From NCBI RefSeq assembly GCF_000373925.1, contig NZ_KB892752.1, positions 37,016 to 101,015 on the forward strand: a stretch of DNA of 64,000 bases, given 5' to 3'. This DNA comes from Actinopolymorpha alba DSM 45243 (GTDB taxonomy: Bacteria; Actinomycetota; Actinomycetes; Propionibacteriales; Actinopolymorphaceae). A model generated the notes under the pieces. The model saw only the letters and a list, made by a program, of their open reading frames with translations, did not search any database and was not told the DNA's origin. This document shows, in pieces, positions 42,507 through 51,710 of this stretch; within the stretch, counting starts at the first letter, position 1, and the number at the start of each line of letters is the position of its first letter. Made by a program: the position numbers and the translations under genes.

Positions 42507-43790
42507 ATGCCCAAGCAGCGGAGAGCGGTCGTCGTCGGTGCGGGGATCGGAGGGCTCGCGGCGGCGGGCGCCCTCGTCAAGGATGGTTGGTCGGTCGAGC
42601 TTCTCGAAAGCGGCCACCACGTGCGTGGCACGGGCGCCGGTCTGGGGCTCTGGCCGAACGCCGTTCGTGCGATGGACGCGCTCGACCCGGCGATCGGAGC
42701 CTTGGGTCGAGGACACCCATGGACACAGGAGTCGCAGCAGGGCGCGCCTGACGCAGTGCAGGCCGGGTCCGGGCCGGCGTTCATGCTGGCGCAGGGTGGG
42801 CTGCGTACGCCCGACGGTCGCTGGCTCACCCGCATCGATGCCACCCTCTTGGAGGAGCAGTCCAGCGGCGCACCCATCATCGTCACCCGGACCACGCTCC
42901 ACGCCGCGCTGGCGAGCCTGGTGCCAGCGCAGTCCGTACGCCTCGGGCGGACGGCGACCAGGGTCGACCTGGTCGGCCGCGAGGCGGTAGTGCACGCCAT
43001 CGGCCCCGACGGTCAGGAAGGGAACGAGGAGTACGCCGCTGACCTGGTGGTTGCGGCCGACGGCATCGGCAGCCGGCTCCGTGCCACCGTCGACCCGCGC
43101 CCGAGCATCCGATCGGCCGGGTACGTCACCTGGCGGGGGATCGTTCCGCCGGAGAAGTCGCCCGCGCTGGAGGTGGGCAGCGAGACGTGGGGCCGTGGCC
43201 AGCGGTTCGGATGTACGCCGCTCTCGAGTGGCGGCACGTATTGGTACGCCACCCTCTCCCACGCCGATCCGCGGGCCTGGAGCGAGGACGCCGAGCCAGG
43301 CGCCGGGCCAGACGCCGAGCACCAGCGTGACCGGCTCGCCGGGTTGTTCGCCGGCTGGCACGACCCCGTGCCGGCGCTGATCGCGGCGACCCCACCCGAC
43401 CAGGTGCTCCGTAATGACGTGGTGTTTCTCTGGCCGTTGCCGCGTACGTTCGTCGAGGGCCGGCTCGCCCTGCTCGGGGACGCGGCACACGCGATGACGC
43501 CGGATCTCGGGCAGGGCGCCTGTCAGGCGCTCGAGGACGCGGTCGAGTTGGCCACCTCCGTCCGGTCCGCCGAGCCCGCGGGCGTACCAGCGGCCCTGCC
43601 CACCTACGACCGGCTGCGCCACGCGCGTGCGACCGGGTTGGCGAGGCAGGCGCGCCGGCTGGGGCAGTTCTCCCAGTTGCGGCACCCGTGGGCGGTGGCG
43701 GTGCGCGACAAGCTCATCTCGCTCGTGCCCGCGAGTTCCGCCGCGAAGGGATTCGCCGCCGCGACGGCATGGCGACCCTCGGAATCATGA
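42507..43790 (+). CDS. FAD-dependent monooxygenase (PHBH/UbiH-like), with an in-frame repeat-derived insert
   Basis: A 427-residue flavoprotein hydroxylase. The FAD fingerprint VVVGAGIGGLAAAGAL opens it, and RLALLGDAAHAMTPDLGQGACQALEDAVELA is the GD motif. The middle binds an aromatic or small substrate that cannot be named. Residues 66-84 (LGRGHPWTQESQQGAPDAV, encoded by 42702-42758) correspond without gaps to the 57-bp palindromic repeat seen between genes at 24130 and 41203, and sit where related enzymes have a short loop between WPNAVRAMDALD and GGLRTPDGRW. The frame stays open. ATG 42507 is chosen after the operator array. It is probably induced through the divergent TetR. Confidence 0.9.
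   Translation: MPKQRRAVVVGAGIGGLAAAGALVKDGWSVELLESGHHVRGTGAGLGLWPNAVRAMDALDPAIGALGRGHPWTQESQQGAPDAVQAGSGPAFMLAQGGLRTPDGRWLTRIDATLLEEQSSGAPIIVTRTTLHAALASLVPAQSVRLGRTATRVDLVGREAVVHAIGPDGQEGNEEYAADLVVAADGIGSRLRATVDPRPSIRSAGYVTWRGIVPPEKSPALEVGSETWGRGQRFGCTPLSSGGTYWYATLSHADPRAWSEDAEPGAGPDAEHQRDRLAGLFAGWHDPVPALIAATPPDQVLRNDVVFLWPLPRTFVEGRLALLGDAAHAMTPDLGQGACQALEDAVELATSVRSAEPAGVPAALPTYDRLRHARATGLARQARRLGQFSQLRHPWAVAVRDKLISLVPASSAAKGFAAATAWRPSES
42702..42758. repeat. 57-bp palindromic repeat inside the monooxygenase gene, copy 3
   Basis: The 57 bases from TTGGGTCGAGGACACCC align without gaps to the reverse complement of the 41203-41265 unit. The left 20 bases agree at 17 positions, and the right arm (CAGGGCGCGCCTGACGCA region) at roughly 13 of 17. 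The central loop has drifted. The length is a multiple of three and adds 19 residues to the encoded protein. Confidence 0.75.
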
Positions 43791-43938
43791 AGCCTGCATC
43801 AAAGCTGAGCCCCGCATTAAGCCGAACCGCCGCAACTACCTGAACCCCGCCACCAAGCGGGCGGATCCGCACAACCAGGATTCTCACCGGTGCGACAGCC
43901 GGATGTGCGAGCTCTTTTACGCCGGTCCTGTGTCATCG

Positions 43939-43954
43939 GTCACGGAGGTGAAAC
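43939..43954 (+). promoter_or_regulatory. Possible GlnR half-box before narK
   Basis: GTCAC-GGAGGT-GAAAC matches the a-site/b-site pattern (GTnAC-N6-GAAAC) of the actinobacterial nitrogen regulator GlnR, 64 bases before the narK start. The second half-box expected 6 bases later is poor (TTTCT), so this is a half-site only. GlnR normally activates nitrate and ammonium genes. Confidence 0.4.
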
Positions 43955-44017
43955 AGCCGATTTCTAGCCTCCCGACCAGGGCTATGGCTGAAGGAGCCCA
44001 CGGGCCGGGAGGACACC

Positions 44018-45397
44018 GTGACGAGCGTTGATACTACCTCTGCACCACCGTCGGCAGGAAAGACCAAGGGTCGATGGATCGACGACTGGAATCCTGAGGA
44101 CGAGACGTTCTGGAACACCACCGGTCGCAGAGTCGCGACCCGTAACCTCATCTTCTCCATCTTCGCCGAACACCTCGGCTTCTCGGTGTGGCTGCTGTGG
44201 AGCGTCGTGGTGGTGAGCCTGCCGGCCGCCGGCTTCGAGTTCTCGGTCGACCAGCTGTTCTGGCTGGTGGCCGTACCGAACCTGGTGGGCTCGACCCTCC
44301 GGCTGCCGTACACCTTCGCGGTGCCACGCTTCGGCGGTCGTAACTGGACGGTCGTCAGCGCCCTGCTGCTGGCCATCCCGACGACGCTGCTCGCGATCGC
44401 GGTCAGCAACCCGAGCACGCCGTTCTGGGTGTTCCTCCTCGTCGCCGCGGCGGCGGGGTTCGGCGGCGGCAACTTCGCGTCGTCGATGACCAACATCTCG
44501 TTCTTCTTCCCCGAGCGCAGCAAGGGACTCGGGCTCGGTCTGAACGCCGCGGGCGGCAACCTCGGCACGAGCGTGGTGCAGTTCGGCGTTCCGATGGCGA
44601 TCGCGGTGGGTGGCGGGCTCAGCCTCGCGAACGCCGGACTGATGTGGCTGCCGCTGATCGCGGCCGCGGCCATCTGCGCCTGGTTGTTCATGGACAACCT
44701 GACGGTCTCCAAGGCACCCATCAAGGGTCAGCTGGGCGCGGCGAAGCGGTCGCACACCTGGGTGATGTCGTTCCTGTACATCGGTACGTTCGGGTCATTC
44801 GTCGGCTACACGGCGGCCTACCCGCTGCTGGCCAAGACGGTGTTCCCCGACTCCTCGGCGACGAAGTACGCCTTCCTCGGAGCGATGCTCGGCTCGCTGA
44901 TCCGTCCGGTGGGCGGCTGGCTCGCCGACCGGGTCGGCGGCGCCAAGGTGACGCTCTGGGTGTTCGTCGTGATGGTGGCCGGGATGATGACGATGCTGGT
45001 CGCGGTCACCTCGCAGTCGCTGGCGTTGTTCATGGCGGCGTTCGCGGTGCTGTTCGGCGCGAGCGGTGTGGGCAACGGGTCGACGTACCGCATGATCCCC
45101 GCGATCTTCCGTACGCAGGGGGAGCGCGAGGAGCGGGCCGGCGTCAAGAACGCCCTGGCGATCAGCCTCACCGAAGCGGGCGCAGCGATCGGCATCATCT
45201 CCGCGATCGGCGCCTTCGGCGGGTTCCTCATCCCGCGGGCGTACGGCAGCTCCCTCGCCGCCACCGGATCGGTTGCCACCGCGGTCATCGCGTACGCCGT
45301 GTTCTACGCGGTGTGTGTGGCTGTGACCTGGTGGTTCTATCTGCGCCGCCAGCTGCTGGTGGCTCGGATGCCGAGCATGGCCAACGCCACGATCTAG
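44018..45397 (+). CDS. narK: NarK-type nitrate/nitrite transporter (MFS)
   Basis: A 459-residue major-facilitator protein with about 12 membrane helices that takes up nitrate or exports nitrite. The two nitrate signature helices are visible: AAAAGFGGGNFASSMTNISFFFPERSKGLGLGLNAAGGNLG (TM5) and GASGVGNGSTYRMIPAIF (TM11), with the substrate-binding Arg residues in LVGSTLRLPYTF and ATKYAFLGAMLGSLIRPVGG. A basic N-terminus DWNPEDETFWNTTGR is typical of NarK1-like proteins. GTG 44018 follows GGGAGGACACC. It is the first gene of the nitrate cluster, separated from the reductase by a hairpin. Confidence 0.95.
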   Translation: MTSVDTTSAPPSAGKTKGRWIDDWNPEDETFWNTTGRRVATRNLIFSIFAEHLGFSVWLLWSVVVVSLPAAGFEFSVDQLFWLVAVPNLVGSTLRLPYTFAVPRFGGRNWTVVSALLLAIPTTLLAIAVSNPSTPFWVFLLVAAAAGFGGGNFASSMTNISFFFPERSKGLGLGLNAAGGNLGTSVVQFGVPMAIAVGGGLSLANAGLMWLPLIAAAAICAWLFMDNLTVSKAPIKGQLGAAKRSHTWVMSFLYIGTFGSFVGYTAAYPLLAKTVFPDSSATKYAFLGAMLGSLIRPVGGWLADRVGGAKVTLWVFVVMVAGMMTMLVAVTSQSLALFMAAFAVLFGASGVGNGSTYRMIPAIFRTQGEREERAGVKNALAISLTEAGAAIGIISAIGAFGGFLIPRAYGSSLAATGSVATAVIAYAVFYAVCVAVTWWFYLRRQLLVARMPSMANATI

Positions 45398-45456
45398 GGC
45401 GGGTTTCCCGGATCCAGAAACTCGGCTGGCCCCGACCGCGACTTCGCCTCCCTCCA

Positions 45457-45492
45457 CGGCGCCGCCCGACGGACCCCCGTCGGACGGCGCCG
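45457..45492 (+). terminator. Hairpin between narK and nitrate reductase genes
   Basis: CGGCGCCG (45457-45464) pairs with CGGCGCCG (45485-45492), and inside it CCGACGG pairs with CCGTCGG, with short loop bases. It ends 88 bases before the reductase start, 60 bases after narK, so it may separate the transporter from the enzymes in expression. Confidence 0.6.
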
Positions 45493-45530
45493 GACGGCTG
45501 CGACGGGCCGCTACCCGCAGCACGTATCGG

Positions 45531-45565
45531 GTCACGAAGTGAGAGGTCGTTAGCAGTTCGGAAAC
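45531..45565 (+). promoter_or_regulatory. Weak GlnR-like site upstream of the nitrate reductase
   Basis: GTCAC followed by GAAGTG, and later GTTAG and GGAAAC, recalls the GlnR words, but the spacing of the second pair is wrong. It lies just before the ribosome-binding site of the reductase gene. Listed only because GlnR control is usual for these genes. Confidence 0.25.
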
Positions 45566-45580
45566 GAAGGAGAAGCAGGA

Positions 45581-47725
45581 GTGAAACGGCTGGACAGCAC
45601 GCTCGACGACATGTCCGGGGTGGAGACGCACTGCCCGTACTGCGCCTTGCAGTGCGGAATGCGGCTGCGCCTCCAGCCAGGACCAGCTGAGCCAGCTCGG
45701 GTCGAAGTGACGCCCCGAGCCAGTGGTGGCAACCGGGGAGGCCTGTGCCAGAAAGGCTGGACCTCAGCGGACCTCCTGACCTCTGGTGAGCGCCTCACGA
45801 CCCCCCTGATCCGTTGGTCCCGCGACGACGAACTCGAACCCGCGTCCTGGGACGAGGCACTCTCCTTCGTCGCCACGAGGATCCGGCGGCTCCAGGCCGA
45901 GTCCGGGGCGGATGCCGTCGGGATCCTCGGCGGCGGCGGACTCACCAACGAGAAGGCGTACGCACTGGGGAAGTTCGCCCGGGTGGTCCTGCGTACCCGC
46001 ACCATCGACTACAACGGGCGGTTCTGTATGTCGTCGGCCGCGGCCGGCGGGATCAGGGCGTTCGGCCTCGACCGGGGTCTGCCGTTCCCGGCGAGCGACA
46101 TCGCCGAGGCCGACGCGGTGCTCCTCATCGGCAGCAACGTGGCCGAAACAATGCCGCCGTTCCTGCAGTACCTCACCGCCCAGAAGGCGGGCGGCGCGCT
46201 GATCGTCGTCGACCCGCGGGCCACCGCCACCGCCCGGCAGGCGAGCCTCCACCTCCAGATCACTCCCGGCACGGACCTCGCGCTCGCCCTGGGATTGCTG
46301 CACATCGCGATCGTGGAGGGGTACGTCGACCGCGACTACGTCGCCGAACGCACCACCGGGTTCGACGGCGTACGCCCCTTCGTGATGGCGTACTGGCCCG
46401 AACGCGTCGAACGGCTCACCGGCGTGCCCGTCAGCCAGCAACGTGCGGCGGTGCGGTTGCTCGCCGAGGCGGACCGGGCGATGGTGCTCACCGCCCGCGG
46501 TGCCGAGCAGCACGCGAAGGGCGTCGACACCGTGAGCGCGTTCATCAACCTGGCGCTGGCGCTCGGTCTGCCCGGCACGCCCGGCGCGGGCTACGGCTGC
46601 CTGACCGGGCAGGGCAACGGTCAGGGTGGGCGCGAGCACGGACAGAAGGCCGACCAGCTCCCGGGATACCGCAAGATCGACGATCCGGCCGCCCGGGCGC
46701 ACGTGGCCGCGGTGTGGGGCGTGGATCCCGACACCATCCCGGGCCCGGGGCCGAGTGCGTACGAACTCCTCGATTCGCTTGGCCGCGACGGTGGTACGCG
46801 TGGGCTCCTGGTCTTCGGGACCAACCCCGTCGTCTCCGCACCAGCCGCCGCGCACGTCGAGCAGCGCCTGCGCGACCTCGACCTGCTCGTCGTGGCCGAC
46901 CTCGTGCGGTCGGAGACCGCCGAACTCGCCGACGTGGTGTTCCCCACCGCGCAGTGGGCGGAGGAGGACGGCACCATGACCAACCTCGAAGGGCGGGTGA
47001 TCCGCCGCCAGCGGCTCAGCCCGCCACCAGGTGAGGTGCGGACCGATCTGGAGATCCTTGCCGGTCTCGCCGAGCGACTCGGGCGCGGCACCCTGATCGA
47101 CGCCGACCCGGAGACCACCTTCAACGAGCTACGGCGGGCCAGTGCCGGCGGGATCGCCGACTACGCCGGCATCAGCTACGCCCGCATCGAGGCGGAGGAC
47201 GGGATCTTCTGGCCCTGCCCGACCCCTGACCATCCGGGCACTCCGCGGATGTTCCTCGACCGCTTCGCCACGCCTGACGGGAAGGCGAGGTTCGTCCCCG
47301 TCGACTACCGCCCCGCGGTGGAGGACATCGACGCGGCGTACCCCGTCTACCTGACCACCGGCCGGGTGCTCGCGCAGTACCAGAGCGGCGCGCAGACCCG
47401 GCGGGTCGCGGCGCTCCGCAAGGCGGCTCCCAACCCGTTCGTCGAGCTGCACCCCGACCTGGCCGAGCGGCACGGCATCGCCGACGGTGACGACGTACGC
47501 GTGACGAGCCGGCGGGGTTCGGCGACCGCGCCGGCCCGGGTGACCGACACGATCCGGGTGGACACGGTGTTCATGCCGTTCCACTGGGCGGGCGCCGGGC
47601 GCGCCAACAGCCTCACCAATCCGGCGTTGGATCCGACGTCGCGGATGCCGGAGTTCAAGGTCTGCGCGGTCCGGCTGGAGAAGGCCGCGGTGCCCGGAGC
47701 CGAGACCGAGGTGGGGGCCGCATGA
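45581..47725 (+). CDS. Assimilatory nitrate reductase, molybdopterin catalytic subunit
   Basis: A 714-residue bis-MGD molybdoenzyme that reduces nitrate to nitrite in the cytosol. The N-terminal 4Fe-4S site is C18-x2-C21-x3-C25-x30-C56 (CPYCALQCGM and GGLCQKG). Mo-pterin blocks include YNGRFCMSSAAAGG (Cys as Mo ligand in the NasC/NarB type), GSNVAETMPPFLQYL, and the C-terminal LTTGRVLAQYQSGAQTRR. No C-terminal 2Fe-2S domain is fused; the next gene supplies one. GTG 45581 follows AAGGAG. It overlaps the flavoprotein gene by 4 bases (ATGA), and the rest of the nitrite reductase operon follows with the same arrangement. Confidence 0.95.
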   Translation: MKRLDSTLDDMSGVETHCPYCALQCGMRLRLQPGPAEPARVEVTPRASGGNRGGLCQKGWTSADLLTSGERLTTPLIRWSRDDELEPASWDEALSFVATRIRRLQAESGADAVGILGGGGLTNEKAYALGKFARVVLRTRTIDYNGRFCMSSAAAGGIRAFGLDRGLPFPASDIAEADAVLLIGSNVAETMPPFLQYLTAQKAGGALIVVDPRATATARQASLHLQITPGTDLALALGLLHIAIVEGYVDRDYVAERTTGFDGVRPFVMAYWPERVERLTGVPVSQQRAAVRLLAEADRAMVLTARGAEQHAKGVDTVSAFINLALALGLPGTPGAGYGCLTGQGNGQGGREHGQKADQLPGYRKIDDPAARAHVAAVWGVDPDTIPGPGPSAYELLDSLGRDGGTRGLLVFGTNPVVSAPAAAHVEQRLRDLDLLVVADLVRSETAELADVVFPTAQWAEEDGTMTNLEGRVIRRQRLSPPPGEVRTDLEILAGLAERLGRGTLIDADPETTFNELRRASAGGIADYAGISYARIEAEDGIFWPCPTPDHPGTPRMFLDRFATPDGKARFVPVDYRPAVEDIDAAYPVYLTTGRVLAQYQSGAQTRRVAALRKAAPNPFVELHPDLAERHGIADGDDVRVTSRRGSATAPARVTDTIRVDTVFMPFHWAGAGRANSLTNPALDPTSRMPEFKVCAVRLEKAAVPGAETEVGAA

Positions 47726-49170
47726 CTGCTGCTGTTGTTGTGGTCGGGAACGGCATGGCGGGGGCGCGGTTCGCCGCGGAGCTGCGGGCTCGCGAGCCCC
47801 GCCGGCCGATCGTGGTGTTCGGCGCCGAGCCGGGGCGCGCGTACAACCGGATCCTCCTGTCGGACCTGCTCGCCGGGAAGATCGCCGAGGACGATCTCGC
47901 GCTGGCCGAGCCACCTGGCGCCCTGGATCTGCGTACCGACGTGGAGGTCGTGTCGATCGATCCGGTGAGCCGGACGGTCGAGGCCAGCGACGGGAGCCGG
48001 ACGCGGTACGACGCGCTCGTCCTCGCCAACGGAAGCCGGGGCGTCGTACCCCCGATCGACGGTCTGTGGCAGGACGAGGAGACGCTGCTCGACGGGGCCG
48101 CGACCTTCAGGACGCTGGCTGACTGCCGGCAGATCCTCGCCCACGCCCGCGACGCCCGCGAGGTGGTCGTCCTGGGTGGCGGCCTGCTGGGCCTGGAGGC
48201 CGCACGTGGCCTGGCCACCCGCGGGCTGTCGGTCCAGGTCGTCCACGCCCGTGGGCAGCTGATGGAACGCCAACTCGACGGCGAGGCGAGCCGGATCCTG
48301 ATCCAGACGCTGGCCGAGTTCGGTGTACGGGTCCGGCTGGACGCGGTGACGACTGCCGTGATCGGCGAAGACCGGGTACGCGGGGTGGTCCTCGAGGACG
48401 GCTCGCGGATTCCCGCCGACCTGCTGGTGATCGCCTGCGGGGTCCGGCCGAAGATCGACCTTGCTGTCAAGGCCGGCTTGCAGGTCAACCGCGGCATCGT
48501 CGTGGACGACAGCATGCGGACGTCCGATCCGTCGATCTACGCGATCGGGGACTGCGCGGAGCATCGGGGCCGGGTCTACGGCCTGGTCGCGCCCGCGTGG
48601 GAACAGGCCCGGGTGGCCGCGGAGGTGATCTGCGGCGGCGGGGCCGCCTATGCCGGCTCGCGCCTGGTCACCCGGCTCAAGGCGTCGGGCGTCGACCTGG
48701 CCGCGATGGGTGATCCGCACGTGGACGACGAGTCGGCGGAGGTGGTCGTCTTCGCCGACCCGGCCCGGCGTACGTACCAGAAGGTCGTCATCCGGGACCA
48801 GCGTCTGGTGGGCGCGATCCTGCTGGGCGACAACCCGACGGTCGGAACCGTCACCCAACTCTTCGACCGGGACGCCGCCGTGCCGGCCGACCCGCGCTCG
48901 TTGTTGTTCGGGCGGGCGGGTGGAACGCCGACCGAATCCGCGGGCGCGCTCGCCGCCGAAAGCACCGTGTGCCGGTGTAACGGCGTCACCGCGGGTGCGA
49001 TCGTCCGGGCCTGGCTCGGCGGCGCACGAACCGTGACCGAAGTATCCGCAATGACGCGGGCAGGCACCGGTTGCGGAGGTTGCAGGGACACGATCGAAGG
49101 CTTCGTGGCGACCCTCGCGACCGACGCTGACCTGGACACAACCTCAAGGCCGGAGGAAGTGGTCGCATGA
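47722..49170 (+). CDS. NAD(P)/FAD oxidoreductase with C-terminal BFD-type 2Fe-2S domain (NasB-like)
   Basis: A 482-residue flavoprotein that probably passes electrons from NAD(P)H to the nitrate reductase. It has the FAD motif VVVVGNGMAGARFAAEL, the NAD(P)-binding VVVLGGGLLGLEAARGL and the FAD-closing SIYAIGDCAEHRG. The C-terminal BFD-like 2Fe-2S domain has CRCNGVTAGAIV and the second pair CGGC (TRAGTGCGGCRDT). The N-terminal two-thirds are close to the corresponding part of NirB, encoded next, but there is no siroheme domain. The start and stop overlap both neighbours by ATGA, so all are translated together. NasB-like subunits do the same job in Bacillus and Klebsiella. Confidence 0.92.
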   Translation: MTAAVVVVGNGMAGARFAAELRAREPRRPIVVFGAEPGRAYNRILLSDLLAGKIAEDDLALAEPPGALDLRTDVEVVSIDPVSRTVEASDGSRTRYDALVLANGSRGVVPPIDGLWQDEETLLDGAATFRTLADCRQILAHARDAREVVVLGGGLLGLEAARGLATRGLSVQVVHARGQLMERQLDGEASRILIQTLAEFGVRVRLDAVTTAVIGEDRVRGVVLEDGSRIPADLLVIACGVRPKIDLAVKAGLQVNRGIVVDDSMRTSDPSIYAIGDCAEHRGRVYGLVAPAWEQARVAAEVICGGGAAYAGSRLVTRLKASGVDLAAMGDPHVDDESAEVVVFADPARRTYQKVVIRDQRLVGAILLGDNPTVGTVTQLFDRDAAVPADPRSLLFGRAGGTPTESAGALAAESTVCRCNGVTAGAIVRAWLGGARTVTEVSAMTRAGTGCGGCRDTIEGFVATLATDADLDTTSRPEEVVA

Positions 49171-51710
49171 CTCGCTTGTCCGGGGGCACGACCCCGTGGA
49201 ACGCCCGAAGGAAGCTGGTTGTCATCGGCAACGGCATGGTCGGGCAACGGTTCGTGGAGGCTCTCCGCGCTCGCGACGAAGCGGGTCAGTGGCAGGTCAC
49301 CGTTCTCGCCGAGGAGCAGCGCCCGGCCTATGACCGGGTGGGGCTTTCGGCGTTCTTCTCCGGCGCCACTCCCGAGGAGCTTTCCCTTGTCCCGGAGGGT
49401 TTCTACGACCACGACCCGGCGATCACCCTGCGGCTGGGAGCCCCTGCCGTCTCCATCGACCGGGAGCGCCGCGTCGTCCGCACGGCGACGGAGGAGCATC
49501 CGTACGACGCGCTTGTGCTGGCCACGGGGTCGTACGCGTTCGTCCCTCCGGTGCCTGGACACGACCTCCCCGGCACCTTCGTCTACCGCACGATCGACGA
49601 CCTCGTGGCCCTGCGGGAACACTGCGCCGGCCGGCAGGTCGGTGCCGTCGTCGGCGGCGGTCTGCTTGGCCTGGAAGCCGCGAACGCCCTTTGCCTGTTG
49701 GGTTTGCGGACGCATGTGGTGGAGTTCGCGCCGCGGCTGATGGCGGTGCAGTTGGACGAGGCCGGCGGGGCGATGCTGCGCCGGCACGTCGAGGCGCTCG
49801 ACCTGACCGTCCACACCGACGCCAGGACCGAGCGGATCCAACCCCGTCCCGATGGTTCCGTCGGGTCGATGGCGTTCGCCGACGGCAGCTCCATCGACGT
49901 GGACGTGGTGGTGTTCGCGGCCGGGGTCCGCGCGCGGGACGAGCTGGCGCGGGACTGCGGCCTGGAGGTGGGCGAGCGCGGCGGCGTGGTGGTCGACGAG
50001 TCCTGCCGTACGTCTGATGAGGCGATCTACGCGATCGGGGAGTGCGCGTGCATCGACGGCCGGGTCTATGGGCTCGTCGCGCCGGGATACTCAATGGCCG
50101 AGGTGGTGGCGCAACGTCTCCTTGACAGCCCGGCGGCGTTCACCGGTGCCGACACCTCGACGAAGCTGAAGCTGCTCGGAGTCGACGTGGCAAGCTTCGG
50201 CAATCCGAGTGGTGAGCTCGACGTCGTCTACTCCGACCCGGTGCACGGCATCTACGCCAAGCTCGCCCTCACCGACGACGCCCAGACCCTGCTCGGCGGC
50301 ATCCTCGTCGGTGACGCGTCGGCCTACGCCACGCTGCGGGCCAGTGTCAACGGCCCCTTGCCCGGCAAGCTGGCCGACTTCCTCGGCTCGGGTGAGATCC
50401 AGGGCACCCTGCCCGGCACCGCCCAGGTGTGCTCCTGCCATGCGGTCACCAAGGACGACATCCTCACCGCCATTGGTGAGGGCTGCGCCGACGTACCCAC
50501 GATCAAGACGTGTACGAAGGCGGGTACGGGTTGCGGCTCCTGCGTACCCCTGCTGAAGACCCTGCTCGCCGAGGCGGGAGTCGAACAATCCAAGGCGGTG
50601 TGTGAGCACTTCGCCAATTCACGGCAGGAGTTGTTCGACCTCATCCGGGTACGCGAGCTGCGGACCTTCTCCCAGATCGTGACCGAACTCGGCACCGGAC
50701 GTGGCTGTGACCTGTGCAAGCCGGCGATCGCGTCCATCCTGGCAAGCCTCGGCAACGGCCACGTCCTCGAGGGCGAGCAGGCCACCCTGCAGGACACCAA
50801 CGACCACTTCCTGGCCAACCTGCAGCGCAACGGCACGTATTCCGTGGTGCCGCGGATTCCGGGCGGGGAGATCACCCCCGAGAAACTGATCGTGATCGGC
50901 GAGGTCGCCCGCGACTTCAACCTCTACACCAAGATCACCGGCGGGCAGCGGATCGACCTGTTCGGTGCGCGGGTGGAGCAGCTTCCATTGATCTGGCGCC
51001 GGCTGGTCGACGCGGGCTTCGAGTCGGGGCACGCGTACGGCAAGGCCCTGCGGACGGTGAAGTCCTGCGTCGGCACGACCTGGTGTAGGTACGGCGTCCA
51101 GGACTCCGTCGGGCTCGCCATCGCCCTGGAGTTGCGTTACCGCGGCCTGCGGTCCCCGCACAAGATCAAGGCGGCGGTGTCGGGATGCGCCCGCGAGTGC
51201 GCGGAGGCCCGCAGCAAGGACGTTGGTGTGATCGCCACTGAGAATGGCTGGAACCTCTTCGTCGGCGGCAACGGTGGCTTCCGGCCGCGGCACGCGGATC
51301 TGTTCGCCACCGACATCGACACCGACACGTTGCTGCGCTACATCGACCGGTTCCTGATGTTCTACATCCGTACCGCTGACCGGCTCCAGCGGACCGCGGC
51401 GTGGATCGAGGGCATGGACGGCGGCCTGGACTACCTGCGTTCGGTGATCGTCGATGACTCGCTCGGAATCTGCGCGGATCTCGACGCCGCCATGGAACGC
51501 CACGTGGCCACGTACGCCGACGAATGGCGGGCCACCCTCGAAGACCCCGACAAACTTCGGCGCTTCGTGTCGTTCGTCAACGCGCCGGGCACTCCCGATC
51601 CCTCGATCCAGTTCGTCACGAATCGCGGCCAGCAGATCCCCGCTGGCGCGCCGGTTCTCGTTTCCGGGCCGACCCTTTCGACTCGGACGCAACAGGAGGT
51701 TGACAGATGA
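49167..51710 (+). CDS. nirB: Assimilatory nitrite reductase (NADH), large subunit
   Basis: An 847-residue siroheme enzyme that reduces nitrite to ammonium with NADH. Order of domains: FAD/NAD module (VVIGNGMVGQRFVEAL and VVGGGLLGLEAANAL), a BFD-type 2Fe-2S region (CSCHAVTKDDILTAIGEGC and TGCGSC), ferredoxin-like repeat, then the siroheme/4Fe-4S domain with CVGTTWCRYG and SGCARECAEARSKD, whose four Cys bind the coupled cluster. The length is normal. It overlaps nirD and the flavoprotein gene by 4 bases each. Confidence 0.97.
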   Translation: MTRLSGGTTPWNARRKLVVIGNGMVGQRFVEALRARDEAGQWQVTVLAEEQRPAYDRVGLSAFFSGATPEELSLVPEGFYDHDPAITLRLGAPAVSIDRERRVVRTATEEHPYDALVLATGSYAFVPPVPGHDLPGTFVYRTIDDLVALREHCAGRQVGAVVGGGLLGLEAANALCLLGLRTHVVEFAPRLMAVQLDEAGGAMLRRHVEALDLTVHTDARTERIQPRPDGSVGSMAFADGSSIDVDVVVFAAGVRARDELARDCGLEVGERGGVVVDESCRTSDEAIYAIGECACIDGRVYGLVAPGYSMAEVVAQRLLDSPAAFTGADTSTKLKLLGVDVASFGNPSGELDVVYSDPVHGIYAKLALTDDAQTLLGGILVGDASAYATLRASVNGPLPGKLADFLGSGEIQGTLPGTAQVCSCHAVTKDDILTAIGEGCADVPTIKTCTKAGTGCGSCVPLLKTLLAEAGVEQSKAVCEHFANSRQELFDLIRVRELRTFSQIVTELGTGRGCDLCKPAIASILASLGNGHVLEGEQATLQDTNDHFLANLQRNGTYSVVPRIPGGEITPEKLIVIGEVARDFNLYTKITGGQRIDLFGARVEQLPLIWRRLVDAGFESGHAYGKALRTVKSCVGTTWCRYGVQDSVGLAIALELRYRGLRSPHKIKAAVSGCARECAEARSKDVGVIATENGWNLFVGGNGGFRPRHADLFATDIDTDTLLRYIDRFLMFYIRTADRLQRTAAWIEGMDGGLDYLRSVIVDDSLGICADLDAAMERHVATYADEWRATLEDPDKLRRFVSFVNAPGTPDPSIQFVTNRGQQIPAGAPVLVSGPTLSTRTQQEVDR

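Noticed and set aside
45531..45565. Full GlnR box before the nitrate reductase
   Set aside because: The words are present but the spacing between the two half-sites does not fit; kept only as a low-confidence site.
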